Below the pieces are notes generated by a model that searched no databases, was not told the origin of the DNA, and saw only the letters and a list, made by a program, of their open reading frames with translations. Shown here one piece after another: positions 46,441 through 60,915 of a stretch of 64,000 bases of DNA. Both the position numbers and the translations under genes were made by a program. Origin of the DNA: Topomyia yanbarensis (taxonomy: Eukaryota > Arthropoda > Insecta > Diptera > Culicidae); NCBI RefSeq assembly GCF_030247195.1, contig NC_080670.1, forward strand, positions 158,112,580 through 158,176,579, read 5' to 3'. How positions within the stretch are numbered: the first letter of the stretch is position 1; the number at the start of each line of letters is the position of its first letter.

Positions 46441-46799
46441 CTTTACTTTAGTTCATAAATAAAATATGGATAAAATTCATTCTATGACTGGGCCAGAAAA
46501 AAACACCATAAAGAGACTAGTCAACAGTCCTGGATACCGCTGAGTAGGAGAGTCTTGAGAATCGATTCTGCCTCCATCTCCATTTTGCCTTCTGGCGATA
46601 GTAACACTGTTATCGCACGCATAATTGATATGATTCTACGCGTTATCAAAACTCAGTCGTGGTTCTTGTATATAGTAAAAGCATTATTTTACCGAAAAGT
46701 ATATGAGTAAAAGAAGAAGAAAAATTAATACGTTAAATTAATTAAAAGTGACTTCCTTGAGTGCAACCTTTAGGCAATTCAAATACGATAGAGCGTGTG

Positions 46800-47965
46800 G
46801 TATTACCCTTAATGGAGGCAAGCAATGCATGACAATACAAAGTAAGCTTATATCCCGCTGCGGGAAAACTGTGTTGCTGTTGACTTCTCTAAATGTCCGG
46901 TAAGACCACCGATTCGTGACGTGGAGCAATTGTTGAAGGCGAACATGAAGATCAACGTAGCAGAACTTAACACTGTGCAATTCCACCATCTACGTCATGC
47001 GGTACTGATTATGTTCAAAAATATTAGAATTATTTACTTTGCAGAGCAACTTGAATCACGTCGTCCAATGTAATGACATTTTATGCTGCAACTCCGATAA
47101 TAAATAATGATAGTATTGAAATAAAGCTGCATGACCTGGCACCACGTACTAGTCTCGCCGCTATCAAACAACTCGTTTCAAAATACGGAGAGGAAGATAC
47201 TTGGAGGAACCTCTTCCCAGGCCATCGCAACGGCGTTCGTGTGGTGAGAATGCGTCCGAAAAAAACCTATTTCCTCGTACTTGACCGTCCCATGCAAATC
47301 AGCTCAAGGTATTGAACTGGTCACGTATCCAGGGCAGATTCCTGCGTGCCAATATTGTGATCAGCCTCTACACCACGGAAAACCTTGCGCAGAAGCTGGT
47401 AAGGAAATTTCATCTGTTACAACCACAACTGGTAAACAGTCGTCGTATGCTAAGCCACAACCGGTTGTTAAACCAACGACTGCTGACCGGGCGGTAACAA
47501 ACACCAGCTCAACAATGTTCGGGCCCAGTACCACTAAACCAACTGTCATCACCAACGGTGAAGTAACAACGATTACACCAAATGCTTCCAAACCAACAAC
47601 CAACACTACCAAAAAAGAATCAAATGGTGATGAAGAAAGATGTACTACAGCGACCCGTAAAAAACAAATAAAAACATACGATCGTGAGCATCACGAATGC
47701 GGTACCGATGACAACATGGACGTGAACAAAAACGCGAGAGAATACGGACTGAACCCTCAAGGTGTGGCAGATAACGCATCTAATGTTTCACCGCCAAGGA
47801 AGAGGATCTCAACACGCAGCTGTATCAACAAAGCCCGATGGAGAAGCAATTTGAAAACTAATTTCAATTTTTACATATTGTGAAAATCATAAAAGAACCA
47901 CGGCTCAGTTATGCTAACGAATTGGGCCGTGTCAAATAAACAAGAAGGAAAAAAAACAGAATATC
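46800..47965 (+). mobile_element. gag-only LINE, longest copy
   Basis: The N-terminal gag block is in broken frames at 46.8-47.05 kb (RPPIRDVEQLLKANMKINVA, NTVQFHHLRHAVLIMFKN), then the main gag to 47881, then directly a 3' UTR: CACGGCTC-14 nt-GGGCCGTG stem-loop, GTCAAATAAACAAGAAGG and poly(A) ending near 47965. There is no room for ORF2. Two further copies (16.64-17.06 and 21.28-21.70 kb, minus) share the gag-to-tail junction. A deleted full-length LINE or a true gag-only family mobilised in trans are both possible; recurrence favours the second. Confidence 0.6.
47073..47881 (+). pseudogene. RRM-type LINE gag with one zinc knuckle
   Basis: The first frame (47073-47315) reads IEIKLHDLAPRTSLAAIKQL VSKYGE-W, FPGHRNGVRVVRM, the layout of an RRM-like RNA-binding fold in LINE ORF1 proteins. 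A frameshift near 47281-47315 leads into the second frame: ELVTYPGQIPACQYCDQPLH HGKPC. CQYCDQPLHHGKPC is C-x2-C-x4-H-x4-C. Then come about 150 low-complexity Thr/Lys/Asn-rich residues, an acidic stretch (TDDNMDVNKN) and a basic end (SPPRKRISTR, CINKARWRSNLK). Gag would coat the element RNA. One or two frameshifts make this copy inactive as it stands. Confidence 0.78.
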
Positions 47966-50900
47966 CAATGAAAACAAAACAACTTGTGTATTACTTTAAT
48001 GAAAACTGGGTTCGTTCATAGTTTCTGGGACAGTTTTTATTGATGTCGAAAGATCATAAAAGTAATGAGTTCTGTCCATCTCTTCAAATTACAGGTATTT
48101 TTGTAACAAATATATTCAACTATTTATATGAAAGATATATTGTATTCGTATTGTGTGTTTCTTTGATTGGAGCTGGTTCTTTGGAGACTGAGATGGACAT
48201 AGGGTCCAGTCGCATCAAAACTACGCAGATGTAAATCCGAAATCGATTCTATCAGCGACCGACGATTCCATCGATCGGCTAATTATCGAACCGATAGACT
48301 GTGTTCGGTACCGTACCGTGCCGTGCTGTGTCGCGCCGCAATAGATGTCCATCAGAGAATGCCGCTCCGGCTGGACCACGCTGGCTGTCATATTTCAACA
48401 AGCTGATAAGATCAATCACGAGTGCGCCAAAGCGCATCGTCTGTCACGTACTTTAGGGCCACGGTGGCGCATTCGTGGTTCGTGGTGTGTGCGACAGGCG
48501 ATGCTATACAGGGAGAGAGACAGCGAACTGAGTTTCCATCGGTAAACCTGGCGTGACTTTCCGAAAGTCCTCACGACGACGCGAGACGCGGTGAACGTTG
48601 CCAGAGTGCAGTGAGCGTGCACACACTGCAACATTTCGTAATTACAAGATGCGAATTATGTGTCATGCATTTGCCATAAAAAATAATAGCATTCTTGGGG
48701 TCGGTTGCTAGTGTGCCTTCCTACTCTGACCTCCCCCGGGCCACAGCGGACTACCATTGCTGCTGCTGCTGCTAGGGGGGACATTAAAACTGTCAGCCAG
48801 CAATTGGTAGTTTATGATTATAAACGTGCTCGCGAGCGAGAAAATAAAGTCCCAAACGATCGGAACCCCCGTTTTGCGGCTCTGCGATCGAGGGGTTGCA
48901 ATGCAATGTGAAGCCCTCGTGCGAAGCAACAATCGGCGCGGCGGCGTGAGAGACTGCAATCCGAACGGGACCTTCCGAACGTGTGGGAGCTCATGTGGCC
49001 CTGAGTTGGAGAGTTGGAAACCGGTAGAAAAGCTGGGCTGTGCGTGTGCGTTTATTTATTTATTTAGTTTGTTTTATTGTTTGTTATTAGATTTCTACCC
49101 GAGCAAAACCCACGGATCTTCGTCCGTTCGTGGTTTTCCGAGATCCGGCAAATCTAATGGTAAGCATACACGCGCCATCGTACGATTGTGATTAAAAATA
49201 TGATCCACGCACTGCGACAGAGGGGTGGCAGTAATGGGACTCGGTCAGATCTCTGGTGGCTCTCTGCTGGCATCATGATGGAGGATGGTTTCAGCTTGTT
49301 GCGCTGGTTCACATATTTCTCATTTTTACGGGGCAGTTGGCGGAAAACCGGAGTGGATTTTTATTTGAAATAAATTTAAAAATTCTTGGCGAGAAATATT
49401 ACCACCAACTGGCCTCGTGAATAATAGTGCCATTGGACGGGTTAAGAAATAATTATCAATAAATATCACTAGCAGATAGGTTTCTTTTATCTCGGTCAGC
49501 GGAGGGGTCCGTCAGTTTGAGGGCGGGCGGTCTCTCGCGACATCCGAGTGTTCGGTTTGCATTTTATAGGATAACGATAGGGCTGGACTGGCTCACCGTG
49601 CGACTGATCACCACTTGTCACGTCAGTACGTGGCGAGGCTGTTTGCTCTCCTTCCGAGCAAATTGCCTATAATTTCCGCAATAAAACGCTGTGGTAGTTT
49701 TTTCTTGGTATTGAATACCGTTTCCGGAATTCGGAGTAGTTATTCTAGATTGTACAACTACGAAACGACCTTTTAGTATAATTTCGCGAGTCGGTCCGAA
49801 AGTCATCATTACATATCTGATTGTACTCCACACAGTTTGCGATATTGAAATCGTAACTTTACTCTTTCCCCCCACATTTGAAAAAAACGCTCCATAGAAA
49901 GACTGCAATATGTAGATGTAGCAACAAAAAAATCGATACTCAAACACCGGACACAAAATCCCGCTCACTTGGTGGTTTCTGTCTCCGAACCGAGAACAAT
50001 GGGCCACTAGGCAGAAGGCCACCCACCCCGGTCCCCTCCTAATCAGCAGGAATCAACTGGGGAGAACGAGAAGTGCACGCAATTCCCCATTCACCCCGCT
50101 TTCAGAATGGGTGCACTATTTTTCGGAATTGACACAAAAAGAACTGGAGCCGGGTTGGGGTGGTTCGGGTGGGAGGAAAAAAAATTTAATAGCATGTGAA
50201 CCGTACGAGTAGGGTAAAGAGCGTGTGGGTGGTGAGTCACGCGCGGAAAAAGAAGGTGTCACACTGCACCGAAGCGGGTTACGGGCGGGGTTCCGTACCC
50301 GAAGAGCGGTGCGGCGGGGACGCGTTCATTCATTCATTGCATCAGAGCGAATGAGGCCGCGCGTTCGCTCATTCAGTGCAATTGATTGATTTCATGGTTG
50401 CGTTTTTCGAGCTTCTAATATTTTTCCACGGTACTGACTGGTTTCAGTTTTTAGGTTTACTTGCTCGAGAGTCTTGTTTGTCGTTGCCATATATTGATTT
50501 ACTTCTGGTTGCTTTAATGTATGCACTTTGAAGGCAATTTGGAACAATTTTAGAATGGTTCATTAATTTATTTGAAAGGATGTTTGTGACTTCGAGGAAA
50601 CGGGTTACTGTATGTAGTTATGAAGGGACATATTAGCATTTGGAAACCTGTGTAGTTATGTGTGTAAAAAGCAGGGCCATGTTTTCTGTTTGTTAGTGGA
50701 GTTTGCAAATATTGATTTTATAAAGGTATTTATAATTCTAAAACCTTCAAATTTTGAGAAAGTTCCGATTAAAAACTGTCAGATTTATAACTAAATGTAA
50801 CGTGTCTTCAATTTGCTGCAGCCGAAATAGTGTCAAAATATTGTAAATAACAGTTTTAGTTTGGTTAGTTTAGCAACTAATATACGATTATCATACTTTT

Positions 50901-51222
50901 TCAACGTTTTAACATCAAAAAGCTATGGCGGATATCTTTATAATTTTTGCGTCGGCTATTTTCACGAATATACCGCATAAATCATAAAAGATTGAACGCA
51001 ATCGAATAATTAGTTTGTGATACTGAGTTGACTGAATTTAACAAATGAAAGCAAAAACAAGGGTTGATTTTAATCTTCCTAATGCTTTAACATAAATTTA
51101 TATATGCACCAGAGTTGAAATTCTGCTTCTTAACAGTCCATTTTTAATAGTTTCTTAGTATATTTAGTTCATAGGATAGGTGTCGATCCCTAGAAGGACT
51201 TATTGACTTATTTTTTTGCAAA
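47966..51222. other. unassigned region with GC-rich stretches
   Basis: 48.2-50.4 kb is comparatively GC-rich with few recognisable repeats (a short GCTGCTGCTGCTGCT run at about 48.76 kb). It might be host regulatory or untranslated exon sequence. No frame shows a known domain. 50.4-51.2 kb is AT-rich and featureless. Confidence 0.3.
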
Positions 51223-51238
51223 TCTCTCTCTCTCTCTA

Positions 51239-51289
<51 letters not shown>
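51223..51289. repeat. (CT)n microsatellite, impure
   Basis: About 33 CT units with a few TTT and TAT interruptions. It lies 135 bp beyond the 3' end of the CR1-like LINE. Confidence 0.95.
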
Positions 51290-51482
51290 GCGATTCCGAA
51301 GGGACAAGATCTACAAAACACCAATTTAGTAATTTTTCTGCAACAGACAGGAAGCAGATTAAATTAGCTCAGCCGGCACGTTCTCCACGCTATTCGGAGA
51401 TTTGTGGCTTACTATGTCTTCTCATATTTATTTATCACGCACATCAACAGGCCGTACTCGGCCCCAATGATGGAAACTTAAA

Positions 51483-54900
<3,418 letters not shown>

Positions 54901-54935
54901 TGCGTGGTCTAAAATAACTGCTATTGGCGATGGAT

Positions 54936-55730
54936 TTATCCCAGTCGAGGTGTTTTCCGAAACCCATGCTTCCCGTCATTAGTACGTTCTTGCCGAAAGT
55001 CGATGAACTCGCGGAAATACATCCCATCCGGCCAAGTTTCGGCATTGAGAGCCATTTCACGAAGTTGAGGATCAACACCAATTTTGAAAGAAATGAAATT
55101 AAGCCCGCTCAAATTGGCGTCTTTTTTCACTAACTTCTTCATTTCGACCGGATCGTCCGTTGAAAGGCACTCCTTAATCATAGCACCAACCTCATCTTCG
55201 GAAACGGTGGTGGCAATTTGCGACAAATAAATCCAGCATTTACTAGTAACGGGTTGAACAGTGATTGTGGGTACCTTTGCTACATCACCCTTTTTCTTGC
55301 CACACGTTAGGCTGGGGACATCGGATTTAGAAAGATATTTATCATCCTCCGTCTCGCGAGCACGTTTGGCTCCAGATCTGTTTGGAACGGGCCATGATAT
55401 GGGAGTTGCAGGCAATGTCGTTGCGGATTCCACTGATTTTCTGGTTTTCTCCATTTCAACCTTTAATGCTTCAAGCGCTGTTTCATGTGCGTCGGTCAGC
55501 AAACGGAACGCTTCGCTCAATGCTGTAAAAGCTGCATTCACTGCGGAGGATTTCATTAAATCCACACTGCCGCAAAGCCAGAATATATTCGCTGAGTCGT
55601 TAATCATGTCCAATTTTGGACGAGTGAGCGTTGAACACGATAGATGCATGATTCTGTCGCAGAATCCTTGGCATTTCAGCTGATTCAAAGTGGTTACCGG
55701 CTCGGAGCACTGCAGGCAGATCGAATCCAT
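54936..55730 (-). CDS. CR1-like LINE ORF1 (PHD-like zinc-finger protein), intact frame
   Basis: 264 codons from the ATG at 55730. I prefer this over an upstream TTG because it opens directly with MDSICLQC. Cys/His pattern CLQC...CQGFC...MHLSCS...FWLCGS over residues 4-58 is a PHD-like finger. A probable coiled stretch follows (AFRLLTDAHETALEALKVEM EKTRKSV), then a basic linker (SGAKRARETEDD), and a C-terminal domain with CWIYLSQIATTVSEDEV and LSGLNFISFKIGVDPQLREM ending WPDGMYFREFIDFRQERTND. ORF1 of CR1 elements binds nucleic acid and is needed for retrotransposition. The frame is uninterrupted. Its end overlaps the apparent start of ORF2. Confidence 0.85.
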   Translation of the reverse strand: MDSICLQCSEPVTTLNQLKCQGFCDRIMHLSCSTLTRPKLDMINDSANIFWLCGSVDLMKSSAVNAAFTALSEAFRLLTDAHETALEALKVEMEKTRKSVESATTLPATPISWPVPNRSGAKRARETEDDKYLSKSDVPSLTCGKKKGDVAKVPTITVQPVTSKCWIYLSQIATTVSEDEVGAMIKECLSTDDPVEMKKLVKKDANLSGLNFISFKIGVDPQLREMALNAETWPDGMYFREFIDFRQERTNDGKHGFRKTPRLG

Positions 55731-56928
55731 TGCGAATCGCCTACAGGTAGGCAACAGTAGCTACTTCGCGAATAAGATTTCCCGATGTGCATCCACGGTT
55801 TCACCACAAGGATTCTATCACTACCGACGACACTTTGGGAGAACAAAATGATTATCAATTGTCACCGCACGACCAAAAATCACAAATTATCAGTCAATTG
55901 ATCAATACCTGCAGCTTAGGCGAGGGCACAAACTCTATTCTAATTGAAAAATCACTTAATATACACAAAAAACAATCCAAAATACGAGAACGAAAATAAA
56001 CAAACTGATTCACAACAGTGTTACCAGTGTTCTCATCATATTGCAGGTGGGAAGTGAAAAAGAGGAGGAAAACAAAGGTAGCGAAATGGAAAATTCTAAC
56101 ACAATACAATCACAATATAGAATCGTAAACCAACCTGAGTTCTCCACTCGTAAATAAATAATGAATCCTACTGATGAAGCCTATAGCTCTTTGTCATAAC
56201 GGTTTATGAGCAATAAAATGTAGGAAACAAAAATAGGTCAAATAGAATGCATTGCCGATCTAATACCAACGGTTTGTTAGCTTGCTGGGAACGAGCTAGT
56301 TTGCAATTTCATATAATATACTGACCTTATGTAGGGTCGTGCTACTTAAGTATTCCATCCATTTAGAGTTTCTCAAATTGCTGTCTAAGCTACACCAAAT
56401 GGTGTGATAGGCATAAGGATCGCATCTGACTATGAGTGAAAAACCTTCACTCCTCCATACAAACCTTTTGGAACCATCAGAAGGTATAGGAGGCAACTAT
56501 GATGGAGAATTGACATATTATCTGTCTATGGTATTAACAGTCAGATTGACTGTGAAAGTAAAAGTATTGCGAGATGTGAGCTTAGATGTTGATAAGTATG
56601 CATAGTTCATTCGTTTTCGAGCGCTCCATCGAGATACAAGTGTTTTGTTTCCAGTCCGTGCGATAAAAAATAGTGCTAATCCGCGTTCAAGGATATCTTG
56701 CGCATTCTCTGCCTCTTCGAGGTTTTGAACTTTAATCTTCCCTTGTGCGTGTGTTAACCGTTAGACCGCATTCCTCAGCGTTTTGATCGCAAAGTGAGGA
56801 TTGAACAGTAACCAGCTATATAAGCAGGACTGGTGCGTCGTGGGAAACAAATATACAGATAAATGAAATCTACCTTTTTTGATACATTTACGGCTTCTTC
56901 CCGTCTGCGCGATTGCTGAACCCGTGCG

Positions 56929-58374
56929 TTGACGGTGTCCATTGCTACTTCCCCGGATGGTCACATGGAGATCGAGTCGACTCCTAAGGCTCTCCCTCGA
57001 CCCAAACAATATCCAGAGCTCTCGACCGGTCCCTTTGTGATCTTCTTTCGGCCCAAAACAAAATCGCTGAATCTATTACAGATTTCGAAAGACCTGACGG
57101 AATGGTTCTCGGCTGTGACCGAAATGAAAAAGGTCCGCACAGACAAGATGAGGGTCGTGCTGGCTAACTCAAAGCAGGCAAACGATATTGCTTGATGCGA
57201 GCATTTTACGAAGGACTATTACGTGTATATTCCAGCTGTAAAAGCACAGTCTGAAGGTGTTGTCACCGATGAGAGTTTGACATGCGAGGATCTGCTGCAG
57301 TACGGTGCTGGCCGTGACCGCTTAATTCAGCCAGTGAAAATACTTGAGTGCAAGCATTTGCACTCAGTAGTAGTTGCGGGGGATAGTTCGAAAACGTACC
57401 CCCAATCAAACTCCTATCGAGTGACCTTCGCTGGTGCCGCTTTGCCGAACTACATCCTCTTGCACAAGGTTCGTCTGACTGTGCGTCTGTTTGCACCGCG
57501 GGTCATGAATTGTACTAAGTGTAAACAATTGGGTCACACAGCCACCCATTGTAGCAATAAGGCACGCTGTGGAAAGTGCGATGAGAATCATGCGGATGAT
57601 TCGTACAGTAAGAATGCTGAGAGGTGTCCTTACTGTGCAGAGATTCTGCATGATATTTTGGCATGTCCCGCGTACAAACTACGCGGGGATAAACTAAAAC
57701 GTTCCCTTGCGGGACGATCCGAACGTTCTTTCGCAGAAATGCAGAAGAAAGCTACGTCAGCATCCTCAACAAACATTTATGCTCACTTGCCTCCTGCCGA
57801 GGGCGAGGCGTGTGACCCACAAGAGGGAAAATCTACTAGGGTTCCTAGAAGTTATAGGAAGAGGAGGAACATTTCCTCTCCTAAAGTTCCTTGTAAAGGC
57901 CAGAAGGTATCCCTTGATGGGGCTCCGACAGTGACATCTATTGGAAGTATTGCAACCAAACAGAAGAAAGTATCTCCTGGCCTCGGAGGATTAAACTCAG
58001 AGAAGGAGTTCTCAGAACTTTCCGGAACATCAAAAACCCCAAGTGTTCCTCTATTTCAATTGGAGAATAATCGCGGCACTGGAATTATCAAACTCTCGGG
58101 CATTGTGGACTGGATAATAAAAACTTTCAATATTACTGATCTTATTAAAAGTCTTGTGTTAGCTTTTCTCCCTACAGTAAGCACATTTTTGAAGCATTTG
58201 ACTGCTAAATGGCCCCTCCTATCAGCGATTGTATCCTTCGATGGCTTACTCATCGAAGGAGGTCACGGATTTGATCACTGTTCTACAGAGGAATTGCAGA
58301 AGTATCATCCCGAAAATCGATTCCTTCAAAACTTTTATAAATGGTTTGAGTTGCGATGCATTTGCGTTATGTGA
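56929..58374 (+). pseudogene. LINE gag with zinc knuckles, one in-frame stop
   Basis: 482 codons in one frame, broken only by a TGA at 57193-57195 (NDIA-stop-CEHF). The frame's first codon is TTG; an ATG at 56965 (MEIESTPKALPRPK) is a more likely start. Residues 1-190 hold FVIFFRPK, KVRTDKMRVVLANSKQAN and RVTFAGAALPNYILLHKVRL. Then three Cys/His modules: CTKCKQLGHTATHC, CGKCDENHADDSYSKNAERC, and CPYCAEILHDILAC. A basic, low-complexity region follows and a C-terminal hydrophobic stretch (LIKSLVLAFLPTVSTFLKHL). Gag of this type forms the ribonucleoprotein with element RNA. Overlaps ORF2 by 146 bases in another frame. Confidence 0.85.
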
Positions 58375-60915
58375 AACTTGGTTAACTTCCGATATAAACC
58401 CAAACTTCCACGATTTTAATACTATTCGCTTGGATCGAGATACCCCCAACGGAGGAGTACTTTTGGGGATCAAAAAGTGCAATTCCTTCTACAGAATTAA
58501 CCTTCCCTCGATACCAGGCATTGGAAATCGTCGCTTGTCATGTAACAATCAAAGGCAAAGATATTTGCATAGCTTCAATATCCAACACCGCGATTGGGCA
58601 CCGCCGGCTACATAACATCATAGAATCCCTGTCTGCACCGCGACTTGAACTCTCACGGAACGGAATAGGGTTGCGTTTATGATAATAACCGTTCTTGTTT
58701 ACTTCAGAATATTTGCGACAACTTCAATATGACAATTCTAAACACGGGTAAAATGACACGGACCCATATCATTTGGGCGCTCTGCCCAAGTGCATTTGAT
58801 TTATCGCTTTGCTCAACCTCACTACAGTTAGATTGCGCGTGGAAGGTAATCCCTGATTCCCACGGTAGTAACCATCTGCCGATCGTAGTCTCGATCACCA
58901 ACAGCTCAAAACCATTGGAATCAATCAATATTTCGTATGACCTCTCACGAAATATCGATTGGAAGAGCTATGCTGCCGCGATATCCGACAACATCGAATC
59001 TACTCAATAACTTCTTCCGGAGGAAGAGTACAGCTTTTTGGCTGGCTTGATTCTCTACAGTGCGAATCAAGCTCAGACTAAGCCAGTACCCGGCGCGAAC
59101 ATACAAACACGTTCTCCCAATCCCTGGTAGGATAAAGAGTGCTCAGACGTGTAGGCGGAGAAGGCCCCCGCGTATGAGACCTTCCGGAACGACGGGTTAC
59201 CTGCTAGTTTTCGACAGTACGCGATGTTAGACAAGCGAGTGAAGAGTTTGATAAAAAGCCGGTTTGTCGACGAATTAACGAAAGAAACATCGATGAGCAC
59301 TCTTTGGGGAACAGCTCAACGTATGCGAAATCGAAACAGTACTAATGAGAACGTGGAATATTCAAACCGTTGGATACTCGATTTCGCCAACAAGGTTTGT
59401 CCGGATTCCGTCCCGGCACATAAGATCTACCGCTCCGCGTTCCCTCACGATAACGCGAACGAAACACTTTTTTCGATGGTGAAATTCTCACTTGCTCTCT
59501 TGTCAGTGGCATCAGTGCATCAGTGTTCTTAGATATTAAGGGGGCTTTTGATTCAGTTTCGATCAACATTCGTTCAGAGAAGCTGCACCAGCATGGTCTT
59601 TCAGCGACTTTAGACAACTTTTTACTAAACTTGAGGGCTCAGACATGAGCCTTTTCCAGGGCTCATGTCTAAGCCCTCTGTTATACGATTTCTATGTCAG
59701 CGATATTGATGAATGTCTTGACAATTCCTGCACGTTAAGGCAACTTGCAGACGATGGCGTGGTTTCTGTAACGGGACCCAAAGCTGTCGATCTACAAGGA
59801 CCATTACAGAATACCTTGGACAATTTGTTGGCTTGGGCTATTAAGCTGGGTATCGAATTCTCCACGAAGAAAACTGAGCTAGTTGTATTTTCTAGGAAGC
59901 GCGATTCAGCACAATTACAGCTTCTATTAATGGGTCAAACTATCGCTCAGGTCTTCACAGTAAAATATCTAGGGGTCTGGTTTGACTTGAAAGGTACTTG
60001 GGGATGCCACATTAGGTATCTGAAACAGAAATGCCAACAAAGGATCAACTTTCTTCGTACAATAACCGGAACGTGGTGGGACCTAATTAGGTTGTATCAA
60101 ACAACGATGCTGTCGGTAATGGAATGCGATGCTTCTGCTTTCGCTCCGCTGCGAACATACATTTCATCAAACTCGAAAGAATTCAGTATCGTTGTTTGCG
60201 TATCGCCTTAGGATGCCTGTAGTTGACCCATACGATGAGTCTCGAAGTCCTGTCGGGCGTTCTCCCGCTGAAAAATCGATTGTGGGAACTCTCATATCGA
60301 TTGCTCATTCGATGCGATATCTTGAACCCGGTGGTGATTGAAAATTTCGAAAGGCTTGTTGAGCTCAATTCTCAGACCCGTTTCATATCCCTGTACTTTG
60401 ACTACATGGCGCAGAATATTAACCCTTCTTCTTACAATCCCAACCGTGTGCATTTGATAAATACTTCTGAATCTACTATTTTCTTCAACACATGTAAGAA
60501 GAGATCTGTGGAATTCCGGACCACATACGCCCACAAGTGGTTCCAAACATTTTTTATAATAAATTCCGAGAAGTCGACTGCTCTAAGATATTTTATACTG
60601 ACGGATCAAACCTCGAAGGGTCCACTGGCTTCGGTATTTTCAATCAAAAGTTCGCCGATTGTTACATACATAGTGGCCCTACTTCAGTTTACGCCGCAGA
60701 GTTAGTTGCTATTTAGGATACCATTGGAGTCATTGACACTTTACCCGCAGACCATTACTTACTTCATCGTTTCAGATAGCCTCAGTTCCATTGACGCTAT
60801 CCGCTCGATGAAACATGGAAAGCACTCCTCGTATTTTTTGGGGAAAATACGGGAGCTACTGAGTGCTTTATCTGACAAACCTTTCCAGATTACCTTGGTA
60901 ACTCTGCTAGCGAAT
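58229..60915 (+). pseudogene. LINE ORF2: endonuclease, RT, partial RNase H, heavily mutated
   Basis: Endonuclease: ITVLQRNCRSIIPKIDSFKT, AFALCETWLT (catalytic E), NGGVLLGIKK, then after a frameshift IVACHVTIKGKDICIASI and HGSNHLPIVVSI, where the usual SDH has become SNH. The GDFN block is partly lost. Linker: RVKSLIKSRFVDELTKETS. RT: FLDIKGAFDSVSI (motif A), QGSCLSPLLYDFYVSDI (motif B), LRQLADDGVVSV (motif C, LADD rather than YADD), TKKTELVVFSRKR, VKYLGVWFDLKGTW. A palindrome replaces the segment between motifs A and B. RNase H: YTDGSNLEGSTGFGIFN, YAAELVAI, FIVSDSLSSIDAIRSMKHG; it stops at TLV before the last catalytic block. At least six lesions. Confidence 0.82.
59633..59678. repeat. quasi-palindrome inside RT
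   Basis: Arms GAGGGCTCAGACATGAGCC (59633-59651) and GGCTCATGTCTAAGCCCTC (59660-59678) pair at 18 of 19 positions around an 8-nt loop. The right arm is the normal coding sequence for QGSCLSPL. The left arm is an inverted copy of it and stands where about 20 RT residues are expected. Confidence 0.85.

Larger units (their letters stand above)
41800..46560 (-). mobile_element. old RNase H-bearing LINE (I/Jockey-like), degenerate
   Basis: Minus-strand remnants run 5' to 3' from about 46.5 to 41.8 kb: gag with zinc knuckle, a repeat-rich linker, RT fragments, RNase H and a C-terminal CCHC finger. The order is that of a full LINE. The gag resembles that of the LINE at 56.9 kb (TFTGTALPNFI against TFAGAALPNYI). 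Many frameshifts and stops. Both outer boundaries are approximate because neither poly(A) nor target duplication was recognised. Confidence 0.65.
56560..60915 (+). mobile_element. RNase H-bearing LINE (I/Jockey-like), 5' part
   Basis: 5' UTR from roughly 56.6 kb (boundary approximate), gag 56929-58374, ORF2 58229 onwards, broken inside RNase H at about 60915. The same type of element seems to resume at 62626 with its C-terminal finger and poly(A) tail at 63.72 kb. Between them lies the 5' half of an R1-like LINE. Its gag is related to that of the minus-strand LINE at 42-46.5 kb. Confidence 0.8.
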
